A DNA stretch of 7,222 bases, taken from positions 1-7,222 of the forward strand of contig DASPVO010000022.1 of the NCBI GenBank assembly GCA_035622335.1. The letters are read 5' to 3'. Under the pieces are notes generated by a model, which saw only the letters and a program-made list of their open reading frames with translations, did no database searches and was not told the origin of the DNA. The translations under genes and the position numbers were made by a program. Numbering within the stretch: position 1 is the first letter of the stretch; each line of letters starts with the position of its first letter. The stretch comes from DATJAJ01 sp035622335. GTDB taxonomy: Archaea > Thermoproteota > Nitrososphaeria > Nitrososphaerales > Gagatemarchaeaceae. Positions 5,916 through 7,222 of the stretch are shown piece after piece.

Positions 5916-7222
5916 CTACGCAGACACGGTAGCCACTTGTCTGCCGAGAATCTCCTTTGCAAAGAGAGTCACTACGAGGGAAGCTACGAGGGCAGCCGCC
6001 GAAAAGATGTAGGTCTCCTGGTAGGCCGAGGCCGTTGGGAGGGCGAAGGTCACCCCGTGCGACACCACCGTCATCACCGAAGATGTGAGGATGGCAGCAG
6101 CCAGAGGAGCGCCGATGCTCTGGCCCACGTAGAGGAACACGAGGTTGATCGAGGTCATCGTGCCCATGTCGGCCGGCTCGACTGACAGCACGAGGAGGAC
6201 CTGTCGCGAGACGACCAGCATCGTGACGCCCACCGAGACGATGACCGCGTACTCGGGGATCTGGATGGCGGCCGTCAAGGTAGAGAAGAGGACGAACCCA
6301 ATCGCCCCGATGGCGCTCCCTATCAAGAGGATCGGCTTCACTCCCACCCTCGTGTTGAGGAAACCCACCGGATACGACATGAGGAGCATCACGATTGCAA
6401 ACGGCAAGACGTAGAGACCGGTGGTGAATATGTCGAAGGCGTACCCGTCCTCTAGCTGGACTATCATGGTGGTGAAGCTGATGAGTATCGCTACGCCCGC
6501 TATGAGCGCAAGGAAGTTAGCGACCGCCACGTTCCTTTGCCGAAGCTTGCGGAAGTCAAGAAGTGGGTCTGGGGCCCTCCGTTCGTATAGCACGAGGGGA
6601 ATCAGAAGTATGATCCCACCCGACAGAAGACCTAGTATGGAGGGCGAGGTCCAACCCCACTGGGATCCCTGGGCGAGCCCGAAGATCACCATAGCCAGCG
6701 ATGCCCCGAGCAGAACAGACCCTCCGTAGTCCAGTTTGATCCCTGGCCTACGATTAGGAGACTCCCTGATTCGGTAGACCATCAGGGCGGTAAGGATGAC
6801 GATGACGGGCGCGACTATGTGGTAGTTGGTCTGCCATCCGTAATCGTTTGAGACAAAAGCCCCCGCGGAGACTCCCAACCCTATCCCGCCGAAGAGCGCG
6901 CCCGAGATCATGGCCTGAGCCTGCGGGACCATCTTGCGCGGGAACTGCTCCCTGGCCAGGCTGAAAGAGAGCGGGACGACGGCGAGTCCGACGCCCTGGA
7001 AAGTCCTCGAGATGAGGAGCGTGTTGAAGTCGGGAGTGAATGACGTAATCACGACCATCACCGAGTAAGCGACCAGGACGTAGACGAGGACCTTCTTCTT
7101 CCCGTGGATGTCGCCAAGCTTGCCGAGGATCGGCGTCACCGCCGTCCCGAAGACTGTGTAGAGGGCGAGAACCAGTGTGGTCTCTCCAAGGGAGACCTTG
7201 TACTGCTCCGCTATCTTTGGCA
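5916..7222 (-). CDS. MFS multidrug-type exporter, DHA2 (14-helix) family, N-terminus outside window
   Basis: A major facilitator superfamily transporter, probably a proton-driven drug or small-molecule exporter of the EmrB/QacA type in the cytoplasmic membrane. The frame is open through the right edge, so the GTG at 7137-7139 is not the real start; in-frame residues upstream of it (ETTLVLALYTVFGTAVTPIL) are helix 2. About 434 residues are visible, holding 13 probable helices; with the missing helix 1 this gives the 14 of the DHA2 family. MFS motif A is clear, GKLGDIHGKKK (7092-7124), between helices 2 and 3. Helix 4 has the RTFQGVGLAVVPLSFSLAREQFP block typical of this branch. The helix 5 antiporter motif C is degenerate: GGIGLGVSAG lacks the usual proline, which may affect transport mode. 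The last helix ends near FAKEIL, shortly before the stop at 5916-5918. The gene converges on the oxidoreductase, so the two are not one operon; a shared detoxification role is inference. Confidence 0.88.
   Translation of the reverse strand, partial: PKIAEQYKVSLGETTLVLALYTVFGTAVTPILGKLGDIHGKKKVLVYVLVAYSVMVVITSFTPDFNTLLISRTFQGVGLAVVPLSFSLAREQFPRKMVPQAQAMISGALFGGIGLGVSAGAFVSNDYGWQTNYHIVAPVIVILTALMVYRIRESPNRRPGIKLDYGGSVLLGASLAMVIFGLAQGSQWGWTSPSILGLLSGGIILLIPLVLYERRAPDPLLDFRKLRQRNVAVANFLALIAGVAILISFTTMIVQLEDGYAFDIFTTGLYVLPFAIVMLLMSYPVGFLNTRVGVKPILLIGSAIGAIGFVLFSTLTAAIQIPEYAVIVSVGVTMLVVSRQVLLVLSVEPADMGTMTSINLVFLYVGQSIGAPLAAAILTSSVMTVVSHGVTFALPTASAYQETYIFSAAALVASLVVTLFAKEILGRQVATVSA

Overview
The window looks like chromosomal DNA from a GC-rich archaeon, most likely a member of the Thermoproteota (Thaumarchaeota/Bathyarchaeota side), although no marker here fixes the lineage. 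The reasons are a strong preference for AGG/AGA arginine codons, the near absence of Shine-Dalgarno sites, and AT-rich TATA-like boxes placed about 23 to 30 bases before several start codons, as expected for leaderless archaeal transcripts. The archaeal assignment is inference; the sequence contains no rRNA, tRNA or insertion sequence.

Layout, left to right. The left edge holds the first 37 codons of a dTMP kinase on the minus strand (1-111). After a gene-poor gap (112-379) comes a V4R-domain protein, also on the minus strand (380-919). Divergent from it is a large class III adenylate cyclase fused to a TolB-like domain and a TPR array (1094-3040, plus). It converges, across a small hairpin, on a six-helix membrane protein of unknown function (3184-3825, minus). 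That gene is divergent from a double-HTH Lrp/AsnC-like regulator (3880-4845, plus), and both starts sit 27-28 bases from one near-palindromic TATA-like element. A zinc-independent MDR oxidoreductase of the quinone oxidoreductase type follows on the plus strand (4910-5878), probably co-transcribed with the regulator. A DHA2-type MFS exporter on the minus strand (5916 to the right edge) converges on it and runs out of the window.

How the genes may work together. The cyclase keeps all six canonical class III catalytic residues and should make cAMP; its TolB-like and TPR parts suggest partner binding, and its neighbour is a stand-alone V4R sensor-type domain. The right half (tandem HTH regulator, MDR reductase, small membrane protein, multidrug-type exporter) resembles an accessory stress or xenobiotic-response group, with the Lrp-like protein as the obvious candidate local regulator. 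Both links rest on gene neighbourhood only. I saw no CRISPR array, tRNA, mobile element or long repeat.
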